Positions 47,835-49,591 of a stretch of 49,591 nucleotides of DNA are shown one piece after another. Within the stretch, counting starts at the first letter, position 1; the number at the start of each line of letters is the position of its first letter. The translations under genes were made by a program, and so were the position numbers. The notes beneath the pieces are model-generated. The model was not told where the DNA came from and did no database searches. It was given only the letters and a program-made list of their open reading frames with translations. Source of the stretch: JACVRW01 sp036519295 (lineage in GTDB: Bacteria; Actinomycetota; Thermoleophilia; Solirubrobacterales; Thermoleophilaceae); NCBI GenBank assembly GCA_036519295.1, contig DATDLN010000048.1, positions 1-49,591 of the forward strand, read 5' to 3'.

Positions 47835-49591
47835 TCAGGACAGCGTCTGCTCGACCTGCTTCGTCTCGTAGACCTCGATCACGTCGCCTTCCTTCACGTC
47901 CGGGTAGTTCTCGAGAACGATCCCGCACTCGAGCCCGGCGGTCACCTCGCGCACGTCGTCCTTGAAGCGGCGCAGCGATGCGATCCGGCCGTCGTAGATC
48001 ACCGTGCCGTCGCGCACGAGGCGGCACCTCGCCCCGCGCCGGACCGTGCCCTCGACGACGTAGGAGCCGGCGATCGTGCCGACGCGGGAGGCCTTGAACG
48101 TCGCCCGCACCTCAACCGTCGCGACGGTCTCCTCTACGCGCTCCGGCTCGAGCATGCCCTCCATCGCGCCGCGCAGGTCCTCGACGATCCTGTAGATGAC
48201 GGAGTAGGTCCGGATCTCGACGCCCTCGCTGTCCGCCACCTGGGCCGCATTGCCCACGGGGCGCACGTTGAAGCCGATGACGACCGCGTCGGACGCCGAG
48301 GCAAGCATCACGTCGGACTCGGAGATGCCGCCCACGCCGTCGCGGATGATGTTGACCGTCACCTGCTGCTGCGGCAGGCGGGCGATCTGGTCGGCGAGGG
48401 CCTCGAGCGATCCCGCCACGTCGGCCTTGACGACAAGGTTCAGCTCCTTCTCGCCGCGCTCGGCCCGTGCCAGCACGTCCTCCAGGGAGACGCGCCGCCC
48501 CGCCTGACGCGCGAGCGCCTCCTGCTTCATCCGGACGGCGCGCTCGTTCGCCACGCGCCGCGCTTCGCGCTCGTTCTCCACCACGTGGAAGTGCTCGCCG
48601 GCGTCGGGCACGCCGTCGAAGCCGAGTATCTCCACCGGCATACCGGGCGTGGTGTCCTGCACGCGCTGGCCGCGGAAGTCGCTCATGGCGCGCACCCGGC
48701 CCCAGTGCTCGCCGGCCACGAGGGCGTCGCCTACCTTCAGGCGGCCCCGCTGGATCAGGAGCGTGACGACGGGGCCGCGGCCGGGGTCGAGCCGCGACTC
48801 GATCACGAAGCCCGATGCCTCGGCCTGCGGGTTCGCCTTGAGTTCCTGGATCTCCGCGAGCGTCACGAGCGTTTCGAGCAGGTCCTCGAGGTTCTGCCTC
48901 GTCTTCGCGGAGACGTCGACGAACTCGGTGTCGCCGCCCCAGTCCGCCGGCGTCAGCCCCTGCTGCGCGAGCTCGCCGCGCACGCGGTTCGGGTCGGCGC
49001 CCTCCTTGTCGATCTTGTTCACCGCCACCATCACCGGCACGCCGGCGGCCTTGGCGTGGTCGATGGCCTCGACCGTCTGCGGCATGACGCCGTCGTCGGC
49101 GGCCACGACGATCACAGCGATGTCGGTGACCTTCGCGCCGCGGGCCCGCATCGCGGTAAAGGCCTCGTGTCCGGGCGTGTCGAGGAAGGTGATTACGTGC
49201 CCGTCGTGGCGGACCTGGTAGGCGCCGATGTGCTGGGTGATGCCGCCCGCCTCGCCCGCGGCGACCTCGGTCTCGCGGATGGCGTCGAGAAGCGAGGTCT
49301 TTCCGTGGTCGACGTGGCCCATGACCGTGATCACCGGGGGCCGCTCGACGAGGTCTTCGGCGGCGTCCTCGTAGACAGGCTCCGGCTCGACCTCCTCTGC
49401 GGCGCTCACGATCTCGACCTTCTTGTCGAGTGCCTCGGCGAGGACCTCGATCGCCTCGTCGGAGAGGGTCTGCGTGAGCGTCGCCATCTCGCCGAGCTCC
49501 ATCAGCTTCTTGATCACCTCGGCCGTGCCGAGGCTGAGCGTCTCGGCTACTTCACGCACCGTGGCGCCGGAATTGACCCTGGTAGGCGGCT
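47835..49591 (-). CDS. infB: translation initiation factor IF-2, 5' end outside window
   Basis: About 585 C-terminal residues of IF-2 are present, from PPTRVNSGATVREVAETLSL at the right edge. Features are the N-domain helix (LGTAEVIKKLMELGEMATLT), the GTPase G1 GHVDHGKTSLLD, G2/G3 GGITQHIGAYQV and FLDTPGHEAFTAMRARG, G4 NKID, and domains II-IV ending CGIVLENYPDVKEGDVIEVY. It binds fMet-tRNA and drives subunit joining. The start codon and the N-terminal linker lie beyond the window. I see no start in the final 32 bases, so the GTG at 49559 is not the true start. Confidence 0.97.
   Translation of the reverse strand, partial: PPTRVNSGATVREVAETLSLGTAEVIKKLMELGEMATLTQTLSDEAIEVLAEALDKKVEIVSAAEEVEPEPVYEDAAEDLVERPPVITVMGHVDHGKTSLLDAIRETEVAAGEAGGITQHIGAYQVRHDGHVITFLDTPGHEAFTAMRARGAKVTDIAVIVVAADDGVMPQTVEAIDHAKAAGVPVMVAVNKIDKEGADPNRVRGELAQQGLTPADWGGDTEFVDVSAKTRQNLEDLLETLVTLAEIQELKANPQAEASGFVIESRLDPGRGPVVTLLIQRGRLKVGDALVAGEHWGRVRAMSDFRGQRVQDTTPGMPVEILGFDGVPDAGEHFHVVENEREARRVANERAVRMKQEALARQAGRRVSLEDVLARAERGEKELNLVVKADVAGSLEALADQIARLPQQQVTVNIIRDGVGGISESDVMLASASDAVVIGFNVRPVGNAAQVADSEGVEIRTYSVIYRIVEDLRGAMEGMLEPERVEETVATVEVRATFKASRVGTIAGSYVVEGTVRRGARCRLVRDGTVIYDGRIASLRRFKDDVREVTAGLECGIVLENYPDVKEGDVIEVYETKQVEQTLS

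Overview
The window is GC-rich with short intergenic gaps, many GTG/TTG starts and four-base ATGA/GTGA gene overlaps. The best fit is an actinobacterium of the class Thermoleophilia (Solirubrobacterales-like). I infer this from the gene order, from a short secreted protein that starts with an RRxPSPALVIA-type signal and carries decapeptide repeats, and from DUF3052 and deazaflavin-reductase genes. No rRNA or tRNA is visible, so the placement is an inference.

The minus strand carries a housekeeping backbone that reads from the right end to the left as: infB (5' end cut by the window), ylxP, rbfA, nrnA, truB, ribF, rpsO, peroxiredoxin, DsbA-like protein, a small leader ORF, pnp, M16 peptidase, dapB; then dapA and RNase J; then ftsK, rodZ-like, cinA, thpR; then recA (with a 362-residue intein), recX and rny. 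These are translation-initiation, RNA-decay, lysine/cell-wall, chromosome-segregation and recombination genes that lie close together in many actinobacteria. Here accessory blocks interrupt the chain.

The accessory blocks are: 1-6.0 kb (DUF2461, BNR-repeat protein, AraC remnant, phytanoyl-CoA dioxygenase, MFS pump with TetR regulator, glycolipid-binding-like protein); 7.8-9.9 kb (two-gene ABC exporter, SpoIIAA-like protein); 13.1-15.7 kb (SnoaL-like, deazaflavin reductase, methyltransferase, broken GNAT); 20.9-28.5 kb (two-component system, secreted repeat protein, broken O-methyltransferase, LysR, membrane protein, SDR, broken LysR); 31.1-38.3 kb (DUF3052, secreted BNR protein, broken LysR, MarR-GNAT fusion, broken cupin, copper radical oxidase, FHA protein, small Cys-domain ORF). 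A single GNAT gene sits head-on between infB and ylxP.

The main observations are these. A TetR/MFS divergent region has three copies of a GGAGG-N3-CCTCC palindrome, one of them filling the 17-bp spacer of a near-consensus promoter. RecA carries a LAGLIDADG intein in its MFG/SPET motif. recX has no ordinary start codon and lies in phase after the recA stop. A coupled 26-codon ORF with two stem-loops precedes pnp. At least nine single-base indels break six accessory genes, while every housekeeping gene is intact. A 119-bp inverted-repeat element lies between thpR and a GNAT gene.
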